Positions 1 through 11,370 are shown, numbered from the stretch's first letter. The stretch: 64,000 bases of DNA from Cristatella mucedo (GCA_009760855.2 WPIO01000057.1:1046501-1110500); one strand, 5' to 3'. Numbers and translations: made by a program. The notes: generated by a model from the sequence alone, not told the origin.

Positions 1-950
1 TAGGATAAACCCTGCTTCTGGGCACTCGTGAACACGATCTCAGGTGTTAAGTGCTAGCAGCTCAGCGCACCGGTTAAGAAGCATTGACTAAAGGAAGCGG
101 CAGCCTCGACAACAGCTGCTTCGGCGGCTGCGGCGAGCAGCGGCAATAGCAACAACAGGTATCAGCGCTTCGACGCCGTGCCGTAGCCATTAGGTCATTG
201 CGTCAACTATCGCGAATGGTGGGAGGTTGGCAGCGAGCGAGCGCGAAGCTCAGATATTGGCGGCCAGTGCCGCGCGCCGACGCTTACGACGCTTGCGGAG
301 TAGCGGGGAGTTGGACGCCCTTACCGCTGGCGGTGGCGGCGGCGTCCTCGACACGCCCTCCGAGCACGAAGACCATAGCGAGCAGCCAACTTGCCATACT
401 CTGTCCGTCCATCTTGCAAGCGGAGGGCCTAGAAAGCCTTCGACCCACGCGCACTCGAGAGCGCGCGAGCTCAGGTCAACGGGTGCGACTGCTGTGACCG
501 CCGCCTCTCCGGGAGCACTTAAATACAAGGAGCTCGCGGTATCGCTTTCGCCGGTCTCGCCCGACCTTTGACCCTGGGGTATCGCTGCAGCAGTACCCAC
601 GAGCGACCAGCTGATGGGCGGTTCCGCTTGGCAGGAGCTAAGAGGAGAGAGAGGGGAGACGCGTCTTGAACTTTGTCTCGTCGAACGCCTCAACCCTCCG
701 TAGGGTGTCACGTGCACGTACGCTCTCGCGAAAGTTCAAAGAACGCCTGTAAGCCAACGAGCTCACACGTAAGGCGACCGAGATTTTTGCGACATCGTGG
801 CTTGACCTTGAGTTGATGGCCTTGACCTTGAGTCCACGTGGACTTGGCGAAAGGTCGAGTTGAGCCGCCGAAACCTCGGCTCGCATTCGATCTGGTAGCG
901 CTTTCGCTGCCCGAGCAAGCCTCTCCTCACAGACCGGCCCAGTTTCAGCA
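1..950. other. GC-rich, CpG-containing stretch, no assigned gene
   Basis: The first 0.95 kb is markedly richer in G, C and CpG than the DNA that follows. Several frames stay open by composition only, and none resembles a protein I recognise. It could hold a promoter or first exon of a gene beyond the window edge, on either strand, but no splice structure settles this. Confidence 0.35.
563..831. promoter_or_regulatory. Cluster of nuclear-receptor-like motifs
   Basis: GACCTTTGACCCT at 563-575 reads as a direct repeat with 1-bp spacing (DR1) of the AGGTCA half-site on the minus strand. TGACCTTGA, the complement of the ERR/FTZ-F1 type site TCAAGGTCA, occurs twice at 803-811 and 823-831. Binding is inferred from motif identity only; chance occurrence is possible. 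Confidence 0.2.
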
Positions 951-969
951 GCGTCCTCGCACCCTCACG

Positions 970-1345
970 TCCGGCATGGATGATAAATTAGCAGCTCAGC
1001 TCCTCTGCTCAAAGACCATTGGCGACAGAAGCTCTTGGTCTGCATGTCCTGGACTGTGGAACTCACTTCCGCAATGATTACGCAACGACATCTACTCTCC
1101 CGCTGCAGACTACGGCAGTACTTTTCAGCCGTCGTGAGCTGCTACTTCCGTGCTACTCACTACCTCAACTGCTACTCTGACTCAGATATGCTTCTCACTT
1201 TCTCTTTGTTGCGTGAGATGAGCTCCGTTGGCTACGAATGCGTTCCGAAAGCCGCTTAGGCTGTGAGCGGGCCATGCAAAACTCTCCTGCGTAACACCCA
1301 CATGGTCTGCGTGGCTCTGTAAAGTTATAGACAGGTACAATGACA
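970..1345 (+). mobile_element. LINE-B, 3' end fragment
   Basis: The translation around 976-1077 keeps the family pattern for DNKLA, KTVGDRS and GPRLWNSLPQ in degenerate form. It is followed by the family-typical C-terminal extension ending near ESRLG...QNSPA and the CACCCACATGGTCT 3' tail. It is broken by frameshifts and not functional. Confidence 0.7.
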
Positions 1346-1349
1346 TTGC

Positions 1350-1880
1350 ATCTACCCGTCTTTGCTGATTATGCGATTGCAAGCTGGGCAGGCTTGGCTG
1401 GCTAAACGGTGGTCAGTGCACGTTCCCCTTTGAGCCAGTGTGCAACCGGAGCCGGTTCTCGACGCACTGAAAGTTGTTGATGGCCAATAGTGGAGTGAAA
1501 ATTGTCCGACTGCCGTTGCCGGTAGATAACGTAGTGAGGAACCTCGCGAGAGACTGCCAGAAAACCTCGGCTCTCATTGGCTGGCACGAGAAAGCAAAGA
1601 AAGAATAAATTGTGCAGCAACCCCGGCTCGCCACCACCCTACCGTCACCCTAAGAAGGAGGCTACCGCTGGTATATCGGTCGCTTACCTCAGACATGGCA
1701 GGTATGCAGAGCTGTGGCCTTGACACGCTGCAGAGGTCCAAGTCTAGGTCCGCAATTCAGCTGCTAGTGCTAAGTTTCAAACTGGGCATGCCCGAATGTC
1801 ATTGATCAGTCTTCGCTCCTACTCCATTACCGTCTCCCGTTATTCTCGCTGCAGCCCTTGGTATGGAGCAGACCCTCTGC
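1350..1880. other. No gene seen
   Basis: No recognisable protein, RNA or repeat apart from short chance frames. Composition is average. Confidence 0.4.
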
Positions 1881-1884
1881 AGCC

Positions 1885-1962
1885 TTGCTTACATAAAGTG
1901 CCGAGAATGAGTTCTCTGAGGCTGCTATATCGATTTTATTATTATTATCATTATTATTGGGG
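1885..1962 (+). mobile_element. LINE-A2-type 3' tail remnant
   Basis: It contains AAGTGCCGAGAATGAG, TTCTCTGAGG and GCTGCTATAT followed by TTATTATTATTATC, a decayed form of the LINE-A 3' hairpin and (ATT)n tail. Confidence 0.55.
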
Positions 1963-2064
1963 TTCGACGAATAACCGCAATCCACTCTATTTAGGCTATA
2001 AATTGACATGACATTGGCACTACCGTGCTCAAATTTTGGGTGGATATCGAAGTACACCTTCGAT
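1962..2064 (+). repeat. Left arm of a 100-bp inverted repeat pair
   Basis: Shares most of its length with the reverse complement of 2999-3109, including GTTCGAC near one end, GTGCTCAAATTTTGGG in the middle and TACACCTTCGAT at the other end. It abuts an (ATT)n LINE tail on its left. Confidence 0.7.
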
Positions 2065-2690
2065 TTGATCTATCTACCAAATTGCATGTTATTGTGCACA
2101 CGCGCGCTTATGCAAGCGAGCTGCAACGACGGAGGCCTGTACCGCAATCTATCACAATCCACTTGAGTTCGCTTCAACACCACCACGAACCAGCTGCGCA
2201 AAGCTTCAACAAGTTTGGAATATAAAACTAAGCTACATTTAAAATTTACCTAGACAATTTCGCTCACGCGTTCTCACGAAGTCCACTGAAATAAGATGGG
2301 AGCGGCCCGGGCCAATACCGCAATCCACTGCGTTTCACCGCACAACGAAAGAAATCCTGTTCGAAAAACTCTTTCTTTGATTGACTATGACAATAAATTC
2401 TGCAAAAATTGTACTCCTACAATGTCACTTGCACTGGCACGGCCGTTTCGCTGCAATCGACTGCAAGAGCCTGGGTCAATACCGAAATCCACTCCAATCA
2501 ACAGCATCCACCACAAAACGACTAGAAATAGATTTCGCAGACCTCCAGTTTTTATTGCATATTAAACCACACTGTGTTGCATGCTAATTAAAATAAAAAA
2601 GTTGTGTATCCACACACTCTGGCAATGCACGGCAATCGCCCGAAATGACCTTCGGAAAGACCTCAATTAAACAACTACACAATTATATGA
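2065..2690. other. Unresolved stretch with a recurring short motif
   Basis: No gene seen. Variants of ACCGCAATCCACT recur near 1973, 2141, 2317 and 2481, about 165-175 bp apart, suggesting a very degenerate tandem array. The sequence between the motifs is poorly conserved, so this is weak. Confidence 0.25.
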
Positions 2691-2998
2691 AACTTGGCGG
2701 ATAGATCAAATCAAAAACTTAAAAACACATCTATTTAGGAAAGCATTTAGTGGGTCCCTGTGATTCGTCCTTCACGTGCTTATGCGTGCTGACACGGTGC
2801 ATGCTGCCACTAACCACATTTGCATGCTGACCCTGTGCATGTCACCCCAAACCATGTTATTCATTTTGTTTGTTTTTCAAGCATGATTTTACTTACCATT
2901 CAATTGGATTTCCCTTTGCAGCAAATTTAAAGCGCCTAGAAAGAGATTAAGTTCTCTGGGGGCTCTTTATCAAGTACATCTTTATTATTATTATTATT
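2690..2998 (+). mobile_element. LINE-A, 3' end fragment
   Basis: It begins in the last ORF codons (HLFRKAFSGSL, then stop). It continues through the 3' UTR with GTGCATGTCACCCC and TTTGCAGCAAAT, the hairpin starting AAAGCGCCTAGAAAGAG, and the (ATT)n tail. It is 5' truncated. Confidence 0.85.
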
Positions 2999-3109
2999 AT
3001 CGAAGGTGTACTACATATCTGCCCAAAATTTGAGCACGGCAGCGCCAATGTCCCGTCGATTTTAGCCTAAACAGAGTGGATTTCGAAGGACTGCGGTAAT
3101 TTGTCGAAC
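2999..3109 (-). repeat. Right arm of a 100-bp inverted repeat pair
   Basis: Reverse-complement partner of 1962-2064. It directly abuts the LINE-A (ATT)n tail on its left. The pair may be two copies of one dispersed repeat in opposite orientation, or the arms of a foldback element. Confidence 0.7.
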
Positions 3110-3540
3110 ATACATGCAGCCTTGTTCTCCCGTGGCCGATGGGGAGTGCAAGTGCCCATCCCCTTCCTTTGTGGCGAAGGGTCAAACGCCGTAGGTCGCT
3201 GGCATGCTGACTCGCTGTTCCGCTAACATTCAGACTGACTCGTCGCTGCTGACTCGCGCTTGCTGGCCAATCTTTCGTCTGCTCTCAAGCTGAATCTCTG
3301 ATCCTGATGACAGTGGCCCTGCTGACGCTCATGTCTTCCCCCTCCTCCTAGAAGCTGCGCCTCCACCTAATAGCATGGGTAAGAGGTCACATCCTCGTGG
3401 CAAAACGTAAAACTGAAGTCTACCTGCAGGGCAGGCTTCCGGGAACTTTCGCTGCGTAAATGTTATTAATCCACGCACACACTGCTGCTTTCTGTTGTCT
3501 TCCCGCTACGAATGCTTATCAGCGAAGTCGTGAACAACCC
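3110..3540. other. No gene seen
   Basis: No recognisable coding or repeat content beyond short GCTGACTCG repeats near 3200-3270. Confidence 0.35.
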
Positions 3541-3554
3541 TGAGCCTTCAGAGT

Positions 3555-3745
3555 CGCCTCAGTGGCTTTGGCCAGTGACTAAGGTGCTCGCCTCGAGCCA
3601 AGGTCAAGGTGAATGTATCTGACGACCAAGGTCGTGGGCTCGGACCCTACGGCATATGTGCAGCGACTGAATAGAAATGAAGTCCTCTTAGGGCGCTATG
3701 CAAATGAACTACATATTTATAAAAGGTATAGAAAAGTTAAAAGTT
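3555..3745 (+). mobile_element. SINE2: tRNA-like head with LINE-type tail
   Basis: The head has GGTCGTGGGCTCGGACC, similar to a polymerase III box B. The tail has GACTGAATAGAAATGAAGTC, TCTTAGGGCGCTATGCAAATG, which resembles the LINE-A2 3' hairpin. Related copies lie at 33768-33890 (-) and 53980-54165 (-). Confidence 0.6.
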
Positions 3746-4650
3746 ATATATTTTTAAAAGCTCCACCACATAGCACCCGCACTCCTGCTTGTACCCCTAC
3801 AGGGGCAGAGTTCTCTTCCCGCCCAGCAGTCACCAGTCTCAAATCGTTAATGTGTGGTGATTTGCTTCCCATTCAGCCCCTTGGCTACAAGTAAACAGGT
3901 TCATTCCGCGTGTATCGAAACTGGTATGTATCCTCTGCATGCTGACAGCGCTGCCAAGACGCTGACCGGGACACTCCCGAAAATACGGCCAGTGGCAAAA
4001 GAGAAGAGAAATGCTTCGAAAACAAGTCGACCCGCCAGCAGTGAGTGTACAGACTTGCAGAGTTTGCATCAGACAAAAAGAGTGGTTTCAGGATCCCAAA
4101 TGACGCGTTGGGTCAGGCCAGATCAAACGGATGCTTGACGATCTTACCTCCCGACACCAAGCGATACTAGCGTTTCTTGTCCGTTGCAGAAATCTCTTCC
4201 GAAAACCGAAGTTCTTGCGAACAACGTATGCAGAAACCGACACAGCTAAGACGTGTTTAAAGATTATCTGTTTGGTTTTCGACCATAGCGCGTTAGAAAG
4301 TACGTGCCTATGGACATCGGAACGCTTACCATTTCTGGCTGAATCCACCACGCCGGCGACGGGGTAAAATACGCCAGTGGCTAGTAACCTGCTTATTAGC
4401 TACGATCGTGCGTACATATTATCGCTTCTTCATCGTCGTCTAAACGCATTCCTAGATGCTATTGCTGTTGACAAGATCTGTGAATTGTGCATTAGCAGCA
4501 AAAGATGATGCCCCGGAGCCGACGCGGGGTCGGGAGCTGAGAATCCGCTCGTTTGATGGATGTACGAGCTGAGTACCCGCTCATTTGGTATTCCTAGAAT
4601 ATTCTCGAATCGCTCAGCGCGTTCTCTCTCAAGCTTCGCTGTGAATCCGC
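3746..4650. other. No gene seen
   Basis: Short open frames occur on both strands (for example 4131-4367 and 4088-4351 overlap each other) with no recognisable domain. Some of 4560-4650 may be the 5' leader of the LINE that follows. Confidence 0.35.
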
Positions 4651-5460
4651 CTGCAATAATGCCGGCGGCCAAACTTAACGTTTGCCTTTGGACTCCTTGC
4701 TTAATGTGCAATAACCCACTATTAGTAAGTGATCTCATTTTTGAAAAAGGCCTTGACCTGCTCGCCTTGACCCAAACTTGGCTAAAATCGGTAAAATGCC
4801 ACACAACTAATGACATGACACAACCCCGACAGTCTTATTCTTTTTTTTAACACCCCTACACCAATCAAGATTTGAGATATAGTCGCTATTACTGCACGCT
4901 CATGCTTCAATTTCAAGCCGTTTGCAGTCCCCTTGAAGCAGTTTTTCGAATCTATCGTTTTGAGTTCACCCGACAACAAGCTACCAAAGATGGCAGTAGT
5001 CTATCATTCTCCAGGTAAAAAGTCCTCCTTTATCTCAGATTTTTCGATCTCATTTCGATACTGTATAGAATAAATCGATGCTTCCTCGTTACGGGTGATT
5101 TAAAATTCATTTTTATAACTTATCTGACGTCTTCATCACTGAATTTCATGCACTGACTGAGTCGTTGTCTCTTGCGGCTAATGTGCATGGCCGTACTCAC
5201 ATCAAGGGTCACACGCTCAACAAAATATATTCTCCTACAACTGCACACTATCATCGCCAATGACTACTAAATTCGGTTTATCTGACCACATTTATATCTC
5301 ATTCAGTCTACAATATATGCCGTCCTGGCCATCTAAAATCACTTTCGAATCGCGAAACCTCCAGACCCTTGACACTGATGCTGTCCGTGCGAGAATATCT
5401 GCTTCGCCTCTGCTGCTTCATACCCCTGCTGACTTGTCATCTTTAATTGATTGCTACAAG

Positions 5461-5496
5461 ACGACGCTAGCTGACAAACATGTCAGCTAGCGTCGT
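5461..5496. repeat. Perfect 16-bp hairpin inside the LINE copy
   Basis: ACGACGCTAGCTGACA at 5461-5476 and its exact reverse complement at 5481-5496 are separated by AACA. The right arm has no counterpart in the expected LINE protein, so it looks like a local inverted duplication. Confidence 0.8.
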
Positions 5497-5672
5497 GTTT
5501 CACCTCCGACAAGCTCGACGAAGCTCAACGTTTCACCTCCGAATAAGCGCACTGTGCGCCCTCGCCCAGATGGCCCGCTGTTTACCTCAGACATTAAACT
5601 AGCTAGGTCTACTAAGCGAAAGCTTGAAAAAGCGCATAAATACAGTCCACCGACAGGTATAAGAGGACTATC

Positions 5673-5836
5673 GTGCTGACGCTGTGCATGTCACCCTTAA
5701 CCATGTTATTCATGTTGTTTATCAAGCATGATATTCCTCACTATTCCATCGAGTTTCCCTTTGCAGCAAATGTAAAGCGCCTAGAAAGAGATTGAGTTCT
5801 CCGAGGGTGCTGTATCAAGTGCATTATTACTATTAC
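5673..5836 (+). mobile_element. LINE-A 3' end, nested in another LINE
   Basis: Starts near GTGCTGACGCTGTGCATG, includes AAAGCGCCTAGAAAGAG and ends in ATTATTACTATTACC. The host LINE reading frame is interrupted after KLEKAHKYSPPT and resumes near 5837. Confidence 0.7.
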
Positions 5837-5996
5837 CATGAATCGCACCAGTAGATCCTAGCAAAGGCCAAGTCTATCTTCTATAAAAAACAGTGTTGCT
5901 TCACAGACGCACAATATACAAATTCTGACGTATGCGATCAACCATCTCCTTAACCGCTCCCGTGTTAGGTCCTTACCTAGTAATTCTTATGATGGT

Positions 5997-6075
5997 CTCC
6001 TTTGCAGCAAATGTGAAGTGCATAGAAAGAGACTGAGTTATCTGAGGGCGCTTTATCAAGTGTATTATTATTATA
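5997..6075 (+). mobile_element. Very short LINE-A 3' end, nested
   Basis: Only TTTGCAGCAAATGTGAAG, the hairpin and the ATTATTATTAT tail are present, about 79 bp. Host LINE sequence lies on both sides. Confidence 0.65.
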
Positions 6076-6734
6076 TCGCTTCCCTAGCTTCTCTGTCAAC
6101 TAGATAGACAAGATCAAGGAATCCATCCCTAGAGTGGCAGCAACCGGCCTGGAATCATGTCCCTCAATTCCCTGAAGCTCCTCAATGTCTACATTCAAGG
6201 AGGCCACTAACGACCACGTTATGAAGCTCATATACTAATCAAAGAAGACAACTAGACCTCAAGATCCTATTCCTACTGTCCTCCTTCTACAATGCGTAGA
6301 TCAGTAGCTGCCATGCATAATTAACATCGTAAATGTGTCATTAGCCTCACGTCATATCCCAGTACCTTTCAAAGAGCCTTTAGCCAGGCCACTACTCAAG
6401 AAAGCAACACTAGATCAAGAGAACTTGAGCGACTTTCGCCCAGTCTGCGTTCTACGTTTCCTATCAAAGACACGTGAACAAGTCGAGGCAGACCAGCTGA
6501 ACTCATAGAATGAAACCTCAAACCTTGCTAGCGAGTTCCAGTCTGGTTTTAGAGCCAATCGCATCATACAGTCTGCATCGCTTCGGGTGTATAACGACTA
6601 ACTTATGAAGGCAGACTTATATAGAGTATCTTTGTTTGTTCTGCACAATCTTTCAGCAGCTTTTGATTCTATCGATCACCAAATCTCTCTTGAGCGCCTC
6701 GAATCTCGCCTGGTAATCGGCAGCTTCTGATACT

Positions 6735-6905
6735 AGTTCAGCTGATTTACCAGGCTTATTTATTCAGAAGCAGACGAGCCCAGGTGGCTATCACTGCCGC
6801 TTGCAATGGACAATAAGGAATCGACCATCAAAGAACTTGAACCCAAAACCTGGTTGTGGAGAGCAAGCACCTTACCTCGAGGCTAAGGCCATACAGCCTC
6901 ACGCT
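6735..6905 (-). mobile_element. SINE1, degenerate copy
   Basis: The reverse complement carries the family order: GGTAAGGTGCTTGCTCTCCA, CATTGCAAGCGGCAGTGATAG and GCCTGGTAAATCAGC. Other copies are at 29800, 36190, 46600 and 58385. This copy is heavily mutated at the internal promoter. Confidence 0.6.
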
Positions 6906-7588
6906 GTTGGTGGTAATGAATGGACATTAATCGCTCTGTCTGCCAGTACATTTTGGCCGAGTTGTCTTGTATAAAGGAACATTTCTTGAGGTGAAACTGA
7001 GTAAGGACCATTCATACCTTACCGACTCATGTGAAAAATTTCACATGCCCACCAGGGGATTTTGGGTTTTTGCATTAGAATAGACATGACTATGAAAATA
7101 CATCTCTACTCGCAAGTATTTATCATAACTAACCAACTGCTCGCTCAAATGACGCTGAAACGGCACCCTGTAGGCATTTGATTACGAATCTGGGTCAATT
7201 GAAGTCAGGTTAACAATGAATAAACCTAGTTCTTACTGACGCCAAATATGAATTATAGTAAAGAATTAAACCTCTCATTTCAAGGATTAACCATTAAAAT
7301 TAATCCACGAATAATACGGTATCCACTAGCATTATATTGACAATTGCGACAGTATCAAATACACTGCTGAATTCATCATGCAAGACAATGCCTACCATCT
7401 CGAAATAGCTGGTTCGGTCTAAAAACACTTTTTCTTCCTGAGTTATCGCTTAACTTGTAACTCCTCTTTCTTAGCCAAGCATCCAAGATCCTGCAAGATT
7501 CAAGTTCAAGTCATTGACCTCAGAAGCTATTTTTAGAGAATGATAAAACACAAAAACTGATGAACATACGTGTTAATAATGCATGGAA
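6906..7588. other. No gene seen, AT-rich
   Basis: AT-rich DNA with no recognisable coding, RNA or repeat signature. Confidence 0.35.
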
Positions 7589-7589
7589 T

Positions 7590-7772
7590 ACATGTTTGCA
7601 TGTTGAAGCTATATGCGTGTCCCCTGCAGCCAAGCTATGCATGTTGACATTGTGGATATGTACCGCAAACTATTTGATCATGCTTCCCCTACAGCTTATA
7701 TAGAGTGCCTGGAAAGAGATTAAGTTATCTGAAGGCGATATATAAATACATCACTATTCTTATTGTTATTCT
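7590..7772 (+). mobile_element. LINE-A, old 3' end fragment
   Basis: Diverged 3' UTR (GCATGTTGACATTGTG, CTTCCCCTACAGC), hairpin remnant GTGCCTGGAAAGAGATTAAG and an ATT-rich tail. Confidence 0.6.
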
Positions 7773-8110
7773 TAATAACTTTCATATGGTAATTAAAGAG
7801 TCTCATCCTACAGGAAATGCAAAAAGACGAGGGTACCAGAGTAATTAGCTTGCTTAAAAGTTAAAAAATGTCTGTGAGGAATTTAATAATATTTAATTAC
7901 CTAAGTCTGTTTGTGGCATTGACGTCAGCTTTATTTCACCCTTAGATGATGCAATTTATCGCTTAATCGCAGCCACATATGCGTTATACCAAACAACCTT
8001 TATGACGGCGATAAAGCCGATGGATATTCAAAATAAAATCCATAGTCTGCAGGATTTCTAGAGTCAGAAACTTCATTCTAGAGGCCTACTTGGAGTCTTT
8101 GTACCAAATC
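7773..8110. other. No gene seen
   Basis: AT-rich, no recognisable feature. Confidence 0.35.
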
Positions 8111-8111
8111 A

Positions 8112-8413
<302 letters not shown>

Positions 8414-8474
8414 GAGCCATCGCCTTCAATCCTGTCGCTGCTGCCCTCATCTCGATGATTGTTTCCCTGTGTAA

Positions 8475-9045
8475 AGCTACGTTTACCCGGCTGACTTTCC
8501 TCCTGACAGACGCCGACTTTCATCCTAGTTAGGACTTTTACACGACAGATTTAGTCACGCCTGCGAAAGATTTGGTGACCGACTTAGTCCCGCCCACAGC
8601 TCGTACTCTAATCGAGGTGGCTGGTATGAAAGAGTTTCCCGGAAGGATGGCGTGCAAACACCGGCAGAAGTTGAGTTCGTCGCTGAAGTCAACATTGTAG
8701 GCCAGTATGACAAGAATATAAATAAAATGAAGATAAGCATTTTAAGAAGCTGTTCCGGAAAGGGAACATATTAAGTAAAGTGCGCCGTTACGGGTTTGTT
8801 TGTGAATTTGATAAACAGACGTACGAAGTATTCCACCTCAAAAAGGCTGACACATTTGGTTACAATGCCTAAGCATGCCACATTAAAGGAATTCCTGTGA
8901 CCGCCTCAATAAACTCGAATGCACGAACGTCAGCCATTTTTAGTTTGACTGTGGGGTGTACGCCACGAGCCTCTGGAGATTTGATTGGTCGCTGGACCAA
9001 CAAGGAGCCAAAACGTTGAGACAGATTCCCCTTGTGATGAATCTG
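8475..9045 (-). mobile_element. Dispersed repeat D, copy 1
   Basis: The reverse complement matches 22955-23590 in order: TCTGCAGATTCATCA, then AAATGGCTGACGTTCGT, CTGTTTATCAAAT, CCCGTAAC, TTTTATTTATATTCTT, TTTCATACCAGCC, GTGGGCGGGACTAAG and AAAGTCCTAACTAG. A short frame here starts MADVRAFEFIEAV, which could be the start of a MADF-type protein as found in PIF/Harbinger transposons. That is inference; no transposase is seen. Confidence 0.65.
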
Positions 9046-9925
9046 CAGAGTAAAGCACATCAAGGACTAATCACAGGGACCCACTAAATGCTGTCCTAAA
9101 TAGGTGTGTTTCTAACTTCTTTTTAAATTTGGTCAAGTCAGGAGATGTTGTGACGCAAGCCGGGAGGGAGTTCCAGGCTTTGGGAGCGTACGAACTAAAT
9201 GCACGGTCTCCAAAGGATTTGAGGTTTGTACGAGGTATTGGTAGACTGTTGGATTCTGAAAAGCGGGTGGTACGATGCTTGGCCTGATGGGGGGAGTAGA
9301 TCTGAGAGATAGTCTGGAGCCAAAGAATGAAGCGACCTAAAAGTGAGTGACAAAACCTTGAAATCGATCCGTTGCTTGACTGGGAGCTAGTGCAGGTTGG
9401 CGAGAACTGGTGTGGTGTGGCAACTGCGACGCTCACGACAGACAAGCCTAGCTGCAGAGTTTTTCACTACCTTGAAGCGCCTGATTGTACATGCCGGTAG
9501 GCCAGCAAGCAGTGAGTTACACAAGTCAAGATGGGATGCCACAAATGCGTGGACCGACTTAGACGTGGTATCCTTATTTAAACAAGCCCGAATTTTAGCA
9601 ACGTTATTTAGCTGAAAGTAGGCAAACTTGACTGTGGAGCTGATGAGGTCGTCTAACGAGAGGTCACTTTGGAACATCACACCTAGATTTTGAGCTGATT
9701 CAACAGGAGATATGGTGGCAGAGCCAATTTTGAGTGTCAGCCTTTCCTATTTCTGAATCACACTTGGTTTGCCCATAACTGGTAAGTTAGTTTTATCATC
9801 GTTTAGTTTTAGAAATTTGCTGCCATCCATGTGCGGATGTCATCAATACATGCTGCAAGTGAGTTAAAAGAATTTGAGGTGCTCGAAGGCTGGGAGGGAA
9901 TTAGCTCTAATACAACGTGTATACA
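9046..9925 (-). mobile_element. LINE-A, 5'-truncated copy covering the ORF 3' half
   Basis: Two overlapping frames (9071-9445 and 9387-9680) encode the conserved C-terminal part, with SLDDLISSTVKFAYFQLNN, FNSLAACID, RFCHSLLG and KAWNSLPACVT motifs, ending at SGSL and stop. Most of the 3' UTR is missing where it meets repeat D. Confidence 0.85.
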
Positions 9926-10059
9926 GCCACTCTTCCTGTAATTCCGAATTCCGTGGATTGTTTGGATGCGATATTGCTGCCGTTGATCGCCATATACTTC
10001 CGTCAATTTAGCCGGTATTAATACATTGCGCATAGAGAAACCTACACCAAAAAGAGGCT

Positions 10060-10200
10060 GAAACTAGTGCATCAGCTCAACTAGGCATAACGCATCGAGG
10101 CTTCGGCAGGTGACAGGGTTTGGCGTACGAATTTTGCTCTGCATCCGACCCGAAGCCATCACATCTCCTTCAGCGAAGGAGACACTTTGCTATTGCCAAT
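10060..10200 (-). mobile_element. LINE-B fragment
   Basis: Short degenerate match on the minus strand to the LINE-B segment containing KVLTLTHKARHGLAPSYLAE and LLHQFQP. Confidence 0.45.
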
Positions 10201-11370
10201 TCATTTTGCAGCCTCCAAACCTTTTCCTAGAAAATAATCTCTTGCAAGGTTAAATGTCACACACTCATAATAGAGTGCCACCTTAAGTTATCAGCTAGCC
10301 GTCAACTGGTAAATGGTTACGAAAGGACAAGCTGCAGCCTTCAAATTTCCCAGGTATTCTCTGACGGTCTTTCCAAAAGCCAAAGAGTCACAGTTGCGCT
10401 TGTAAAAAGTTATGACATTTGCAGTTTCATATTGATGTTTAAACTGAATATATGTTCTGCAAATTTACACCAATGGATGTAAACGCGGTTAAAATCAGAG
10501 GCGTTAAGTTGTCGCCGCAAATACGGGAGGAAACCTATTTCCCAGGCAATTTCTCGAGAAAACATTTCTCAATCGCACTATCAGCTAAGCATTTAATTTT
10601 AAGTTTTTCATTTTCTACAGTGAATCCACAATCCACAAACAACTTGCCCTACTCTTCACTTGTAACTATGCAATTTTCAGCTTTTAGGCTGCGTTTTATC
10701 GTCAGACTTGGCCGATTTCTTGGCCGGATTTCTGTCACACTGCTTGAATGGCCGATTACAGTGGTGCAGCCTTCTGCTACCAACCTCAGAATCACTGGCG
10801 GTAAGGAGCGGACCTTCATTTCTCTGTTTATTACGTTTTTATTGCGTTCGCTGTGTTTTGGGCTCAAGAAACATTTTTGATTGAGTAAAATAAAATTATG
10901 ACTGTAAATATCTTACTAATGCATCTGAAAAACCTCAGATCCAAGCCAGTGGAGTTTGTGCTTTTGCGTCTCTATCGACGACGCGTCTTTACTGATGCGA
11001 CTCTACTTAGAGGCATTTAGCTAACCTACCAACTTCCAGCTTCAGCGAAGCTACAATGGCATACGGTAGAAAGCTGCTTACGTTTATGGGTCCCTCAACA
11101 TGAGGTTAAGAAAAAGGTATCATGGTAGTTCCACCTAAAAAAGCTAAGTATGTCTTTAGTATAGCGATCATCCCTAGTATTAACCATTATTATGGATGCA
11201 CAAAAATACTGGACTGGCAAGTTTTGTATAGACTAACCCGATAGTAAAACGTGCGCAGCTGATTTAGTCATTCTAAAAACACTTTCTTGCTTGGCTACTG
11301 GCTATTCGTGGATGCTCTTTCTTAGCCAAATGTAAGCGATGTTACAAGATTTACGTTCAAGTCTGTGACC
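10200..11370. other. Unresolved, no confident gene
   Basis: Both strands show moderately long overlapping frames: 142 aa at 10452-10880 (+) and, on the minus strand, 72 aa plus a further open stretch after one stop. Neither resembles a family I recognise. A decayed exon or transposon is possible. Confidence 0.25.

Larger units (their letters stand above)
4655..6740 (+). mobile_element. LINE-A copy with endonuclease and reverse-transcriptase remnants
   Basis: Near 4660-4790 the translation KLNVCLW...VSDLIFEKGLDLLALT fits the N-terminus of an APE-type LINE endonuclease. At 5260-5490 the linker region with SPLLLHTPADLSSLI is readable. At 6420-6710 there are reverse-transcriptase pieces: LSDFRPV, EFQSGFRA and LSAAFDSIDHQ. 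Stop codons and frameshifts are frequent, so it is dead. Two short LINE 3' ends (5673-5836 and 5997-6075) interrupt it, and the reading resumes after each. Confidence 0.75.

Noticed and set aside
250-717. 155-aa minus and 114-aa plus frames in the GC-rich left end
   Set aside because: Overlapping frames on opposite strands with no recognisable family; open by GC composition.
10452-10880. 142-aa open frame (+) and 72-aa frame (-)
   Set aside because: No recognisable domain; both strands open over the same DNA in AT-rich sequence.
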